This document shows positions 24,651 through 34,476 of a stretch of DNA of 64,000 nt, piece after piece. Numbering within the stretch: the stretch's first letter is position 1; each line of letters opens with the position of its first letter. Origin of the DNA: Arachnopeziza araneosa (taxonomy: Eukaryota; Ascomycota; Leotiomycetes; Helotiales; Arachnopezizaceae); the NCBI GenBank assembly GCA_003988855.1, contig QYAI01000009.1, forward strand, positions 186,001 through 250,000, read 5' to 3'. The notes under the pieces are model-generated. The model was not told the DNA's origin. It saw only the letters and a list, made by a program, of their open reading frames with translations, and ran no database searches. Both the position numbers and the translations under genes were made by a program.

Positions 24651-24674
24651 CCCCATGGGCCCCATGGGCCCCAT
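24651..24674. repeat. triplicated CCCCATGGG palindromic unit
   Basis: Three overlapping ATGGGGCCC/GGGCCCCAT-type units in about 24 bp. Self-complementary, so it may form a hairpin in the promoter. Confidence 0.7.
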
Positions 24675-24994
24675 GCTGATGGGAGGACGATGGAAATGAA
24701 ATGAGAGAGAGAGCAACATCCTCGTCGGCCTCCATTTCTCAATCAAGTCTGGGGAGGGTGAGATGCCTGTTCTTAATTTCCCACCACACTTATATCCAGT
24801 CTCTCGCCCGCTATGTATCTACTCTCTTCTCTCCTCAGCCCAACAGCCTTCTCCAAACTCTCCAAGTACTTTGATACCCTTGACTTCGGTCGTCCATTCT
24901 TTTAAAGAACCAGCTATCATCAATACACTCTCTTCAACTTTAACAAGTCCATCACCCTCTTCCACCAAACCCCTCTAAACAATCTAATATCAAA

Positions 24995-25581
24995 ATGCGT
25001 TTCTCCATCTTCGCCGCTGCCTTCATGGCCACCGCCGTCATTGCTGAGAGCACTGTCTACACCACCGAGGAGATCACCATTACCTCGTGCGCTGCTACTG
25101 GTAAGGAGTTGTCTTTCCACAGTCCAGCTATCAAAAACTAATTCATATAAAGTCACCAACTGCCCTGCCCGCTCCACTGTGACTAGCACCACCTCGTACC
25201 CAGTCATCACCAGCAGCTCTGCTCCCATCTATGCCAACACCTCGTCCGCCGTACCAACAACTGTCTCGACCGCTGCTGGTGTTACTACTTCATCTGTCTC
25301 TCTCTCCATCTTGACCATCTCCACCTGCGTGCCAACTGTCATCTACTCGACCATCACCGTTACCCCAACCACCACCGTTCCATTGAGCACTGGTACCGTC
25401 GTTCCCATCAAGAACGGAACGTAAGTAGAAAAGCGTGTGCATTCTAGAAACAGATACTAACACGAATCCCAGCACCGTCACCACCGCCAGCCCATCTCAA
25501 TATACTGGTGCTGCTTCCAACGTTCAAGGTTCGATGGCCTTCGCCGCTGCTGCTGGTCTTGCTGCTCTCGTCTTCGCATAG
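24995..25581 (+). CDS. small Ser/Thr-rich GPI-anchored cell-wall protein
   Basis: Three exons (24995-25100, 25153-25420, 25473-25581) give 160 aa. Signal peptide MRFSIFAAAFMATAVIA with cleavage near residue 17. The mature part is mostly Thr, Ser and Val (TSTTSYPVITSS, TITVTPTTTVP), with short Cys-containing stretches (TITSCAATVTNCPA, ISTCVPTVIYST). The end is hydrophobic (GSMAFAAAAGLAALVFA), preceded by a small-residue omega-site region, as in GPI-anchored fungal wall proteins. Probably O-mannosylated and linked to glucan. The Cys/TVT pattern is common in small Pezizomycotina wall proteins; no enzymatic domain. Confidence 0.85.
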
Positions 25582-26779
25582 GTCATTTCGCATCTTTTCT
25601 TAGAATCGTTATGGCCTTACGAACAACGAAGCAGAGGTTGAAGTAAATATTCGTAGCATGACTCGTGGACGAGATTTACATGATAAATTAATTTCTTAAT
25701 TTTGGGCATGGCTTGGCTGGCTACAGCATTTCTGGAGGAGTCAATTATTAGGACTTCCCTATGTGGTGTACCTAGACGAACGAAAAAGGGGACAATCAAA
25801 TCCTCCTGGAAGCTTAGCGATGAACGGTACATCCAAAATTCAATTTTTGAATACCGATTTTTGTTTGTGCCAATTTTTTGATGTGACAAGAGTAATGTTT
25901 CACGCAACATCCGGCACTTGTGACTACCGATTTCTGTTCGTCCGAAAGCAACTGATCCATGGTGATGTTTCCGGGTCCTGAGCCAGGAAATTGGGCGGTG
26001 GTTCGTCACCACGGTTAGAAACACATCACTTTGAAACACGCCTATCAAGCCCAGATTCCGACTGGGGCTGTGCGAAAAAAAGCCTGCTCTAGTTGAGTGA
26101 CAGGTGTGTGCCGCTCACTGGAGGATGACGAACCTTGCGAAGCGACGAAAAACAACGTAAACAATGCTACCATCGTAGATTTGAGACAGTGTAATGAAAA
26201 ATCCAAACCATGCGCGCGTCTAGACACTTGACCGCGCCAGAAGCAAATTCAATAATTTCGAAGCTCGAGGAGAAACAAGTGCCGTGGATCGCGACTTTCG
26301 GCCAGAGTCGCCTCAGCACAATCCCAATTGGTGGCGCTCTTCTTGTGGGAGGACCCTGACGGTCGGTAATCGCTCAGCCTTGTGAAGCATCGTCTGACGT
26401 TTGGTCAGAATCATTATCCAGCTTCCCTCACTGCCCTGGTCGACTGCATGCAGAGAAGTTGATTCTGCAATGCGCTGCCACTATTTACGCAACACCCATG
26501 GAGGCTGACGTCAAGGCCGAGCAGACCAGTCGGCTCGCGTGCGCTGAACCCAACTCAAGTTATGTCAACAACCACTCTTTTAGGGTGGTGTTTCGCACAC
26601 ACATTCTCTGACATGAAATGACAATAATAGAGAGCCTGAGAGGCTTCAATTGAGTAAATCTACTTCCCTCTTTCCGCAAGATCAAATGCTTATCGCCACA
26701 GTTTCCGTACCTTCCGAGTCTATGATTGCTCAGCCTCGGGTCGACTTCTTCTGGTAGTCACCTCGCCATTGACGACAAT
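25582..26779. other. intergenic upstream of the LCAT-like gene
   Basis: No supported gene. Holds the 3' region of the wall protein and the leader of the lipase gene, with a short upstream ORF near the end. Confidence 0.6.
26722..26757 (+). promoter_or_regulatory. upstream ORF before the LCAT-like start
   Basis: ATG followed by ten codons and TAG, ending 22 bases before the first in-frame ATG of the large lipase frame. If transcribed in the leader it would lower or condition translation. It overlaps an upstream extension of the main frame that has no ATG. Confidence 0.45.
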
Positions 26780-29461
26780 ATGACGGGAATACATGATTCA
26801 ATGGCAATTCCTGCCAGTTCCATGAATGTGCCGCCTAGGAATGAAGGCTCCAGCTCTTCTCCTTCCCCAGCCGACATGCATTCAAACATCTCCTCCTCCA
26901 CAGACATTCACGAGGAATTGGAGAATGAATCGGAAGCAATGGCAGTCTCCAATCTTTGCGATGAAGATGCGCACTCGCTCATTGAATTGTCTATTAGTGC
27001 AACTGCTTCGCGTCTGAAAGCCCCCGCAACACCCGCTATCGAGAAGATGGCTGCAATGGAAGAATATGGTGGATATTATTTTGACAGCGATCCGGAGACT
27101 CCTCCGGAGGAAGCTGCTTCCGGACAACCGTCTCCAAAAAATGTTCCAGTGAAAGGATGCTCTCCCGAAGCTGAAGATGTTCATAAGCGGATCAAAGGGA
27201 TGTCGCTTGGAGAACTTCCAAAACCGGCGATGGACATTCCAGATTTACCCATAACACCTTGGCACGCAGGGCCGAAACCATTGATAGTCAAAAATGGAGA
27301 CACAAGTACGCAAGGTGCACTATATGGTGTATTTACAAGTACAAGAACACGTTCCCTATCTGGCGGCGCAGAGGCTCTCAAGCGTCTATTACCCAAGGGA
27401 TTGCCTTCGATGGCGCAAGTTGGGAATCTTTTTAACTCTTCTAATGGAAACCAGAAGATCAAGTTCGGATCCTCATCGAACTTAGCAAAGGATGCTGAAG
27501 GAGACCAACACCTTCGCTTTGATACTACTGTAGGCTCTCCCCACGAAATGGTCATTACCACGCGACATCCACAGCCTTTGCAACAAGGAGCCCTGACTCG
27601 TCCCCAGCGACCTAATATCGTACGTCGTGTGACTTCTCATGATTCTCTATTATACCATTCTCTCTCACGGGCATCCTCACTTGGAGATGATAGCCGATTT
27701 GAAAATCAACGGGAACAGATCAACTCTCGAGCTAAAGCTATCCGGGACTCTCTGCAGGACAGGTCCAGCTTCAGGTTGCCACAGATGCCGAATATAATGC
27801 CAAGTATGCCCCGAGTGCCCAGTTTCAATTTCAACATGAATTTCTTGAATGCGAACACCACTACCGTTAAATGGAAACCAGACGCTGATCCAGACTCAGA
27901 CATTTTACCCGGAGTAAGCGCGAAGAAGAAACAGACCATTTCTGGTCCGGCCGTGGCTAGCGGGGTGATGGGAGCTGCTATTTCAGAACCAGAGATTGCG
28001 ACCAAATCATCACAGCCAGCAATCGAAAGCCCAAATTCCAGTTATTTTGATCAGGCGTTGGAAAATCTGACTGGGGATATTGTTATCATGGGTGGATACA
28101 GAGGATCTATTCTACGTTCTGCAAAGACTCAAAGACAGCTCTGGGCACCTGTCAAAGTCGGTCTCAACATACGGAAAGCAGATTTAGAGGTAGGCCTTGA
28201 GCCGGAAGACGAAGAACGTATGTCGGAATCGATATATGCGTCTGGGATGTTACAGAATATCGGACCAGTTGATATCTCAAAACGTCTCTTCAAGCGACTA
28301 GCCGAATGTGAAAACGCACAAAATGGAAAATTACGAATCTGGGATTATGGTTATGATTGGAGGCTCTCGCCACACCTTCTAAGTCGAAAACTTACAGAAT
28401 TCCTTGAAAAGCTACCCTCCAATCAAGCTTCTCGCGGTAATACCGGTGCTTTAGTAGTCGCACATAGTCTTGGGGGACTTATCACACGGCATGTAGTTAA
28501 TCAACGACCAGAGCTGTTCTCAGGAGTCATCTATGCTGGTGTACCAAATGCCTGCGTGAATATTCTAGGTCCCCTTCGAAACGGAGATGCGGTACTCTTA
28601 AGCTCTCGGGTGTTGACTGCGCAAGTCAACTTTACTCTAAGGACTAGTTTTGTCCTTCTTCCTGAGAGTGGTCGTTGTTTCATTGATATCAATACGAAAG
28701 AACAATATCCAGTTGATTTCTTTAATGTCAACGATTGGATCAAATATCGGTGGTCGCCTTGTACAGACCCACCGCTACCTCCTCGAAATCATCAGCCGTC
28801 AGGGCTAGGAAGCATCCTCAACCTCAGTCTACCTATGACGAGTAGAAAATCGATAATAGGACCACCAAGTCCACGAGAGATAAGTACGAGCGGAACCAGA
28901 GATGGAACCAGCTCACCAACGATGGCAACTCGTGCAGCAGAGACGATCCGAGCTATTGAGGGTACTGATCGAACTTTGGCACCGCAAATGGGCAGTAACA
29001 CAAACCCTGTGAGCAAAGGACAAAGTACGAATCAATCAATCTCGACAACAGTCACACTTCCTCGAGATAAAGCTATCGCATATCTCGAACGAACTCTTGC
29101 AGAAACGAAGAAATTCAAGCAAGAACTTTACTTCAACCCCTCGCTCTCAGAGACCAATCAGTACCCTCCGCTCGCTCTTCTCTATGGTAAATCGATTCCC
29201 ACCGTCTTTGGTGCTAAAGTAGACGGCCGTGAAGGTATTGCTTGTTCTGATTCCTATGACAATCTTGCGTTTGCCAGTGGCGATGGGGTCTGTCTAGCGA
29301 AAGAGGCGATGTTGCCTGAAGGTTATAAGGCTGTGTATGGGGGAAGAATATCTAGTGATCGAGGGCATGTTACTCTTTTAGGAGATTTGAATGCAGTTGG
29401 GAGAGCGATATCCGCGGTTACGAAGGGGAGAAAGAAAGGCATTGGGTTGGGTCTAAAGTGA
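26780..29461 (+). CDS. LCAT-like alpha/beta-hydrolase (lipase/acyltransferase)
   Basis: A single exon of 893 aa from the first in-frame ATG. The N-terminal 400 residues are Ser/Pro-rich and likely disordered, with some acidic patches. The hydrolase core starts near residue 430 (DIVIMGGYRGSIL), with the cap region LRIWDYGYDWRLSPH and the nucleophile elbow AHSLGGL (Ser563 within G/A-x-S-x-G). A second conserved part lies near the C-terminus (LLYGKSIPTVFGAKVDG, SGDGVC, GHVTLLGD), which should hold the catalytic Asp and His. This is the arrangement of lecithin:cholesterol acyltransferase-type proteins. No membrane span or signal peptide is evident, unlike Lro1. Substrate unknown. Confidence 0.8.
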   Translation: MTGIHDSMAIPASSMNVPPRNEGSSSSPSPADMHSNISSSTDIHEELENESEAMAVSNLCDEDAHSLIELSISATASRLKAPATPAIEKMAAMEEYGGYYFDSDPETPPEEAASGQPSPKNVPVKGCSPEAEDVHKRIKGMSLGELPKPAMDIPDLPITPWHAGPKPLIVKNGDTSTQGALYGVFTSTRTRSLSGGAEALKRLLPKGLPSMAQVGNLFNSSNGNQKIKFGSSSNLAKDAEGDQHLRFDTTVGSPHEMVITTRHPQPLQQGALTRPQRPNIVRRVTSHDSLLYHSLSRASSLGDDSRFENQREQINSRAKAIRDSLQDRSSFRLPQMPNIMPSMPRVPSFNFNMNFLNANTTTVKWKPDADPDSDILPGVSAKKKQTISGPAVASGVMGAAISEPEIATKSSQPAIESPNSSYFDQALENLTGDIVIMGGYRGSILRSAKTQRQLWAPVKVGLNIRKADLEVGLEPEDEERMSESIYASGMLQNIGPVDISKRLFKRLAECENAQNGKLRIWDYGYDWRLSPHLLSRKLTEFLEKLPSNQASRGNTGALVVAHSLGGLITRHVVNQRPELFSGVIYAGVPNACVNILGPLRNGDAVLLSSRVLTAQVNFTLRTSFVLLPESGRCFIDINTKEQYPVDFFNVNDWIKYRWSPCTDPPLPPRNHQPSGLGSILNLSLPMTSRKSIIGPPSPREISTSGTRDGTSSPTMATRAAETIRAIEGTDRTLAPQMGSNTNPVSKGQSTNQSISTTVTLPRDKAIAYLERTLAETKKFKQELYFNPSLSETNQYPPLALLYGKSIPTVFGAKVDGREGIACSDSYDNLAFASGDGVCLAKEAMLPEGYKAVYGGRISSDRGHVTLLGDLNAVGRAISAVTKGRKKGIGLGLK

Positions 29462-30636
29462 GTTGGGCGTTTGTAGTGGCATAAATCGGGGGGAGCGGCA
29501 TTGCCGGCGTTGGCTGTAGAGTATATTGAAATAAAATCCCGTCAGTATATTTATTTCGAGGTGTGGAATGCCTTTTGGATATCCATACTAAACATATAAT
29601 GATCTCAATTTTAGGACTTGCTCAACGAGTATGCTCCGCAGCTACTATAGATTGTCCCCTCATTCGTGGAATCCAAAATGCCCAATCAAATCTTCCAGAG
29701 CAACCAAAAGTGTCCCATTTTTACGATTAAATACCTTCCCCTTTTTTTCCCGCAATCTCTTCTTGGAGCTCAATCACACATAGGGGTAGGGCGAAAAATA
29801 GGCGAGCTGCCGCTGTCAACACCACCTACAATAATAGATATCAAAAACTAAAATTGAAACTAAAGCTACTTATCCTTCCTCCTGATATTTGAGAGCTTAA
29901 TATAGTTAAAAGAATCCAATCTGCCACTTCAATCTGCCACTTGTTTCTCGGCTAGAGAGCGTGAGGGCGAAGCGGGGGCAAGCAGACATTGATTTCCCTC
30001 ATCAAAAACTGTTAATTCTTAGTAACTTGAAAAATTCTCCTAAAATCACCAAGTATTTTTTACCCAAAACGGTAGTAAAGACATCGGATGAGCCCGTTTC
30101 CATTACACCACTCCGACCCTCAAACCCAGCCTCCAGCCGTAGTACGCAACACAATACCCATTATCAAATGGGAGAAAGCAAGAATACCGGCGAAGATAGC
30201 AGAATGACTACACCCTTAACAACCCAAGGCCAAACCGCTATTCAGACTGGATCTGTTGTGCCCGCGCCACACTCTTCGCTTCCATCTCGCTCTACTTACG
30301 ATGATAAACTCTCGGGCGAGCCGCCGCTGCCGACTCAATAGCACAAATTTCATGATCTAATCTTGGCAAACCCTACATATCAGCGCTTGTTATGCTAGAA
30401 GCAGAAACCTCTCTTTCAAAATCATATTCATTCTCTCCTTTCCCCAGTACACGTCCACGGTTACTGAGAAGCACTAAGCACATACACCACCACCCACAAC
30501 GTGACTACCCCCGTTAATAACAGAACCACACTACTAACAGCGACAAAAGAGGTGTCCACAACCATCAACCACCGTATCCTGTATCGCAGAAATACATCCG
30601 CTTGATCTGCTACGCTACTAGCGGCCACATCCAAGT
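29462..30636. other. AT-rich intergenic region entering the accessory island
   Basis: Contains a 13-bp tandem duplication (AATCTGCCACTT, about 29919-29943) and the left 80-bp direct repeat. Small frames here (for example 29961-30341) have no support. Confidence 0.5.
29972..30050. repeat. left copy of diverged 80-bp direct repeat
   Basis: Begins GCGGGGGCAAG and includes AAAAACTG-TTAATTCTTAGTAACTTGAAAA. It aligns in the same orientation with 34010-34089 at an estimated two thirds to three quarters identity by eye. The two copies flank the divergent gene pair. Confidence 0.6.
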
Positions 30637-31576
30637 TCAAGCGATCTGGGCTTTGCGCAGGTAGAGTCTTCTGCTCTCGTGGAGTCCTAGAGCCGATGAT
30701 CGAGGCTCTGCAAACGCGTACATTACACCTGGCTCTTGAAGAAGCTGGTCTTTCTTTTGTTCTGGCCTTCCCGCTCTCGACTGAAGTGTGTAGTTTGAAC
30801 CGGTGGCCTCGAACATGGACTCAACTTGATCTGCTTCGGAATGACGAACCACGAGCAACTCAGCGGCACTCTCTTTCGACGGTGCCGCCGCCCCAACCGA
30901 CTCCGCCACTACTTCAGCCATTTCGTCCCTCACTGTCTCCTCTTTCTCTTCGTTCCTTTCCGCATCCTCCAACACTCCCTGAGCGTACGTCAGGTATTCG
31001 GCAACTGTGGTATCTTCTGGTGATTGCCACATCATACGCCTGGCATCTTGTTAGCCGCTTTGCTTCGTGCGTCGGGAGTGGGAGATATACTCAAAGGCTT
31101 CAAGTCCCTGCATAGCATGGCCAACCTGAGAGCAAAGTGTTGGCTTCATGTTGATCGCTTCTTTGTGCTATCTTACTGGGTCCTCGTCTGCTTGGCACAA
31201 GAGCAAGTGAAATTGGCCGCGGTAGTAGTGCGGCAGATACGGATCCTGTAGCAGTTCATAACAAGCTTGGTATGCCGTTTCGCGCTGGCCTCTCTTAAAC
31301 TCCTTTTCAATCTATAAAATGATTAACTTTCAATCGTCAACGTTCCTGAATGATGGGAAGTACACACATATTGAGCCCTACTTAGATAGAAGATGTCAGA
31401 ATTGCTAACTGGTTGCTTGAAGGGCTTCATGATTTCCTCGCTTGACATCTGCGTTACTGGTTCTTGAGAGCCGATTTCGTGAATCCTTTTCACGAGTATA
31501 AAGAAGATTTGTGCCGATGGGTGTGAAGCTTTGAGTGAAATCAGGCCGCCGTCAGATCTACTAGGACAGGCGTATT
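30637..31576 (-). CDS. unrecognised multi-exon gene, 3' part (5' end uncertain)
   Basis: Four exons follow from good splice signals and continuous frame: 31576-31368, 31311-31177, 31125-31091 and 31039-30637. What look like in-frame stops at about 31165 and 31050 fall inside two introns (GTAAGA...CTCAG and GTATAT...CCAG), so this is not obviously a pseudogene. The product is helical: LKASHPSAQIFFILVKRIHEIG, EFKRGQRETAYQACYELLQD, YYRGQFHLLLCQ, AEYLTYAQGVLEDAERNEE, then a low-complexity tail. I recognise no family; the middle looks TPR-like. The first exon here begins in mid-codon, so upstream exons exist or existed, in the degenerate repeats (31552-32000) and around 32010-32196, where a frame begins MFFERSLGDIGSLSS. 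Divergent from the gene at 32365. Confidence 0.5.
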
Positions 31577-32000
31577 CTTAGTGAGAATGCTCTTTACTAG
31601 TGATACAGCTATACATGCCTGATAGAGTGTTTCGTCTGAATCCTGAAAATAGTTGTTGATAGCTTAAGGGCGCAGATGAAATCTTAGATTGAGTTGTCAA
31701 AGGCCCATGTCAGATCTGCCGGGAGCAGTTCTCTCACTAAGAAAGTTCTTTGCTACAAATGCAGCTGTGCACTCTTCAAAAATGGTTAGCACGCATCTTA
31801 CAGGTCGCTGGTGACAGCCTAAAGCTACAAGCAAGACACCGCATGTGCAAAGGCCTCCCGGTAGATTTGACAAGAGGCGCTTTCTGAGTTGGACTTTTTT
31901 TTGAAAGAGATGCGGCTATACATTCTTAATAGGTGGTTGACGCATATCTTGAAAACCGTTGGTAATGATTGAAAGCTAGAAGTCAAACTTCTTTGGATAC
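31552..32000. repeat. three degenerate ~150-bp tandem repeats
   Basis: Related blocks with the anchors GTCAGATCTACTAGG (31552), GTCAGATCTGCCGGG (31709) and GGTAGATTTGACAAG (31858), spaced about 157 and 150 bp. Each is followed by matching CTTAGTGAGAAT/CTCACTAAGAAA/TTTCTGAGTTGG and CTATACATGCCT/CTGTGCACTCTT/CTATACATTCTT segments. The first block overlaps the 5'-most exon of the minus-strand gene, so the array looks like a repeated intron-exon unit. Confidence 0.55.
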
Positions 32001-32364
32001 TCCTGGCCTATCAGTCTTGCTTTCTCATATCCCTCAAGCATTTGGTATGCGGCGTAAGGTGAGAACGCTCGGCTTCCGACTTCTGCTGCTCTTGAACCCG
32101 TATCATTCCTGACCCTAAATGTATCGGTAGTGCATCGCTCCGTGATTGTCTGCTTGACAACGAACCAATATCTCCTAAACTTCTCTCAAAGAACATTTAT
32201 GTGACGTATTCTATTATGATTTTGAGCCAGGCTCTTCTTTATAACTGACTTCCTACCCCCCATTTCATTTAGCCAAAGTGTTTCCTACACAATGAATACT
32301 GGTGCCGGGACGCTGGGTTAAGATTTTATCTCTACATCAATAAGATACCTAACCAGGTCCGGTT

Positions 32365-33791
32365 ATGGTAAAGCCAAGATTCGCGGCCCCTAGAGGGGGT
32401 CAGTCGTCCTCAGATAAGACTGGTCTGAGTTCAAATGCAACTGAGTCGGGCTCGGAGGCGTCCATCAAACAAGAGAGCGAAGACGAGCCAGAGAGTACGA
32501 GAGGTTTTGTCAAGCGCGAGGGTGATGAGGAAAGTCCTAGGAAAATCATGACAGCCGAGTTCATCTCTCTGGAGGATGGGGAAGATGATGACTCCGATTG
32601 GATGGAGGAGTACGACTTGAAAGAAGAGGAAAGGGAGGGCGTAGTCTCCGCTGATGAAGATCTCTCAGATGAAGTTTTTTCAGATAAAGTTCTCTCAGAT
32701 AGAGATCTCTCAGATAAAGATCTGGATGGATTGCCCATTCATGAAAGCAGCACAAAGGTAAGCATTTATTCCCTTCCTTGTCTTGGTGCATTTATTTTGG
32801 CTTTTCTTGTCACATTTCGTCTTCTGATTGCTGCCTGCCGGAATGTCATAATAGTTTCATATTCATTTGGCTTCCTATCTGATTCTCGCTCCTTTACTTG
32901 TCAGCATCAGACTGCAGCTGCTCAAATATCATTGTCTAAGGCAATCCTATTGATACTTGGAAAGCCTTGTGTGATGCTGCGGATTCTATCAACGCTGATT
33001 TTGGTGAAGGGGTCTTGACTGAACCACTGTGCCGTTGTACAGATGCCATGAAAGAGTTCACAGTACACCATTTTGGGAAATGTTTCTATATGGAAGTTTG
33101 TAAAGCTTTAATATGCAATGAAGACGGAGAAGGCATAGACCATTCGGTGTGGGTCTGCCAGCGCTGCATCAAGAACAACCCGCGTCGCGTTCGAGACCCA
33201 CTGCAGATGGCTCGATCAAGTCTCAGATGGAGTTTCAAGTACGACTATACCCTCATCCCTGGAGCGTCTGACCAAGATTGGAAGGACTTTTATCAGTTCT
33301 GCTGGGATAGACTACCATCGAAACCCTTCAAAGATGGAGAAACGTGGAAGTTTATTGATGCTTATGCTAACTACATGGTCCTCGAGGTGCCTCCACAAGA
33401 TTCAAGCGGTCGGCAAATCATGTCAACAAGCTGGGACGCAGTCTTCCCCTATTACGAGTTTGCAGGCCCAGATGGCAAAAATATTCGGAGATATCACTGC
33501 GTTCCAAATATCCGGCTCACAAGTCTAAGCAACAACTTGGCGAAGCACACGGCACTAGTTGGCATTCTCCATTTAGCAGCCGTCATATGGAGCCACACCA
33601 GACCCGGATCTACCTCGGTCATCCCAAGGGACGAGGTTCATAATCGGGTGATGGAGCAAGCCGATGACATGCACCTCGTCCGCATCCAAGCCCCGTGGTC
33701 AGGTCCAGCTCGGCTCGCACTACCTTTAGACGAGGAGACATTTCAATCGGTCCTGATAGCGGGGTTGCTACGCTCGATGCTGATCTACTAG
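32365..33791 (+). CDS. unrecognised gene with zinc-ribbon-like motif, frame break after intron
   Basis: The first exon (32365-32757, 131 codons) is acidic and Ser-rich, with tandem S-D-[KRE]-x-L repeats (DLSDEVFSDKVLSDRDLSDK), and ends at a perfect donor GTAAGC. The second long frame (from about 32941 to 33791) has a C-x-C...H...C...C...C-x2-C arrangement (CRCTDAMKEF, HHFGKCFYMEVCKALIC, WVCQRCIKNN) that could bind zinc, then a folded-looking region (DQDWKDFYQFCWDRLPSKPF, ETWKFIDAYANYMVL). The first exon ends in phase 0, but the second frame, open only after a TAA at 32937, needs a different phase. Either an unseen small exon joins them or there is a one-base shift. Unknown family. It ends exactly in a hairpin loop. 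Confidence 0.5.
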
Positions 33792-33805
33792 GTAGATCAG
33801 CATCG
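33775..33805. repeat. perfect 14-bp inverted repeat with TAG loop
   Basis: Arms CGATGCTGATCTAC (33775-33788) and GTAGATCAGCATCG (33792-33805) are exact reverse complements. The 3-base loop TAG is the stop codon of the plus-strand frame. It could act as an RNA hairpin at the stop or be the scar of a small inverted insertion. Confidence 0.85.
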
Positions 33806-34009
33806 TGGAAGCGTTCTGCTCAGTCTCCTATCTCTAGCATAGCAAAGAGGCGGATGAGTGAAGATAATGCCAAGCAAGAAGGTTAAGAGAGAAAGAGGAG
33901 GGGATCTAAGTTGCCGCTGTATGCATAGTTCATAAATAACGTTAGCATCTATTTTTCTGGAATTACTTGTGTTGGTATTACGCGGGGTGAGGTTACTCGT
34001 AAGGGCCGG

Positions 34010-34089
34010 GCGGGACAAGCGAATATTGAATTTTTCCACTAAAAACTGGTAATCCTTCGTTACTTGAAAAAAATCTCTAAAAATCAACT
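34010..34089. repeat. right copy of diverged 80-bp direct repeat
   Basis: Begins GCGGGACAAGC and contains TAAAAACTGGTAATCCTTCG and TTACTTGAAAAAAATC. Pairs with 29972-30050 in the same orientation. Confidence 0.6.
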
Positions 34090-34266
34090 GCCAACTCTAT
34101 TACCTTCTGTTTAGCTTTAACAGAGGAGATATAGTGTGTCTTACTAGTTTCTCACAACTTAAATATTTAAGGCTTACCTGAAACATTATGCATGTACTCT
34201 AGAAACACCATGTCTCTGCAGTATGCCCCCCAGAAAACAGCAAAAATTTACTCCACACCGTTGTGC

Positions 34267-34476
34267 TGCCTCGACCCAGAATTGAACTAGGGATCTGCAA
34301 CATGTTAGATAGCTATCTGCTAACTGAAGGGATAATTATACCTTCGCATGTGTTGCCAAGAATGGTTTGAAAGTCAAACTTGCTTTATACAAGTGCGACG
34401 CCTGCCCAGGATGTTAGAATGGTGTAGATAGTCGAGCGGGTGAGGACTATTTACGTTACCACTGCGCCATCGAGGC
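34267..34476 (-). pseudogene. disrupted tRNA-Met-like sequence
   Basis: On the minus strand the 5' end GCCTCGATGGCGCAGTGG (34476 downward) and the 3' end, with T-arm CCTAG-TTCAATT-CTGGG and then TCGAGGCA (to 34267), pair perfectly in a 7-bp acceptor stem. The whole is 210 bp instead of about 73. The D-arm/anticodon region is interrupted by about 135 extra bases, including an inverted repeat (34424-34433 against 34445-34454, 9 of 10 pairs). I cannot place a normal anticodon stem, so it is either a tRNA relic with an insertion or a tRNA-derived repeat, not a clear intron-containing tRNA. Confidence 0.5.

Larger units (their letters stand above)
23066..24994. other. 1.9-kb intergenic region
   Basis: Long upstream region of the wall-protein gene. 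Holds a run of 13 C (24563-24575), a CCCCATGGG triplicate (24651-24674) and a CT-rich leader from about 24780. No supported gene. Confidence 0.6.

Noticed and set aside
31040..31180. In-frame stops suggesting a pseudogene on the minus strand
   Set aside because: Both stops fall inside short introns with good donor and acceptor signals, and the frame continues across them.
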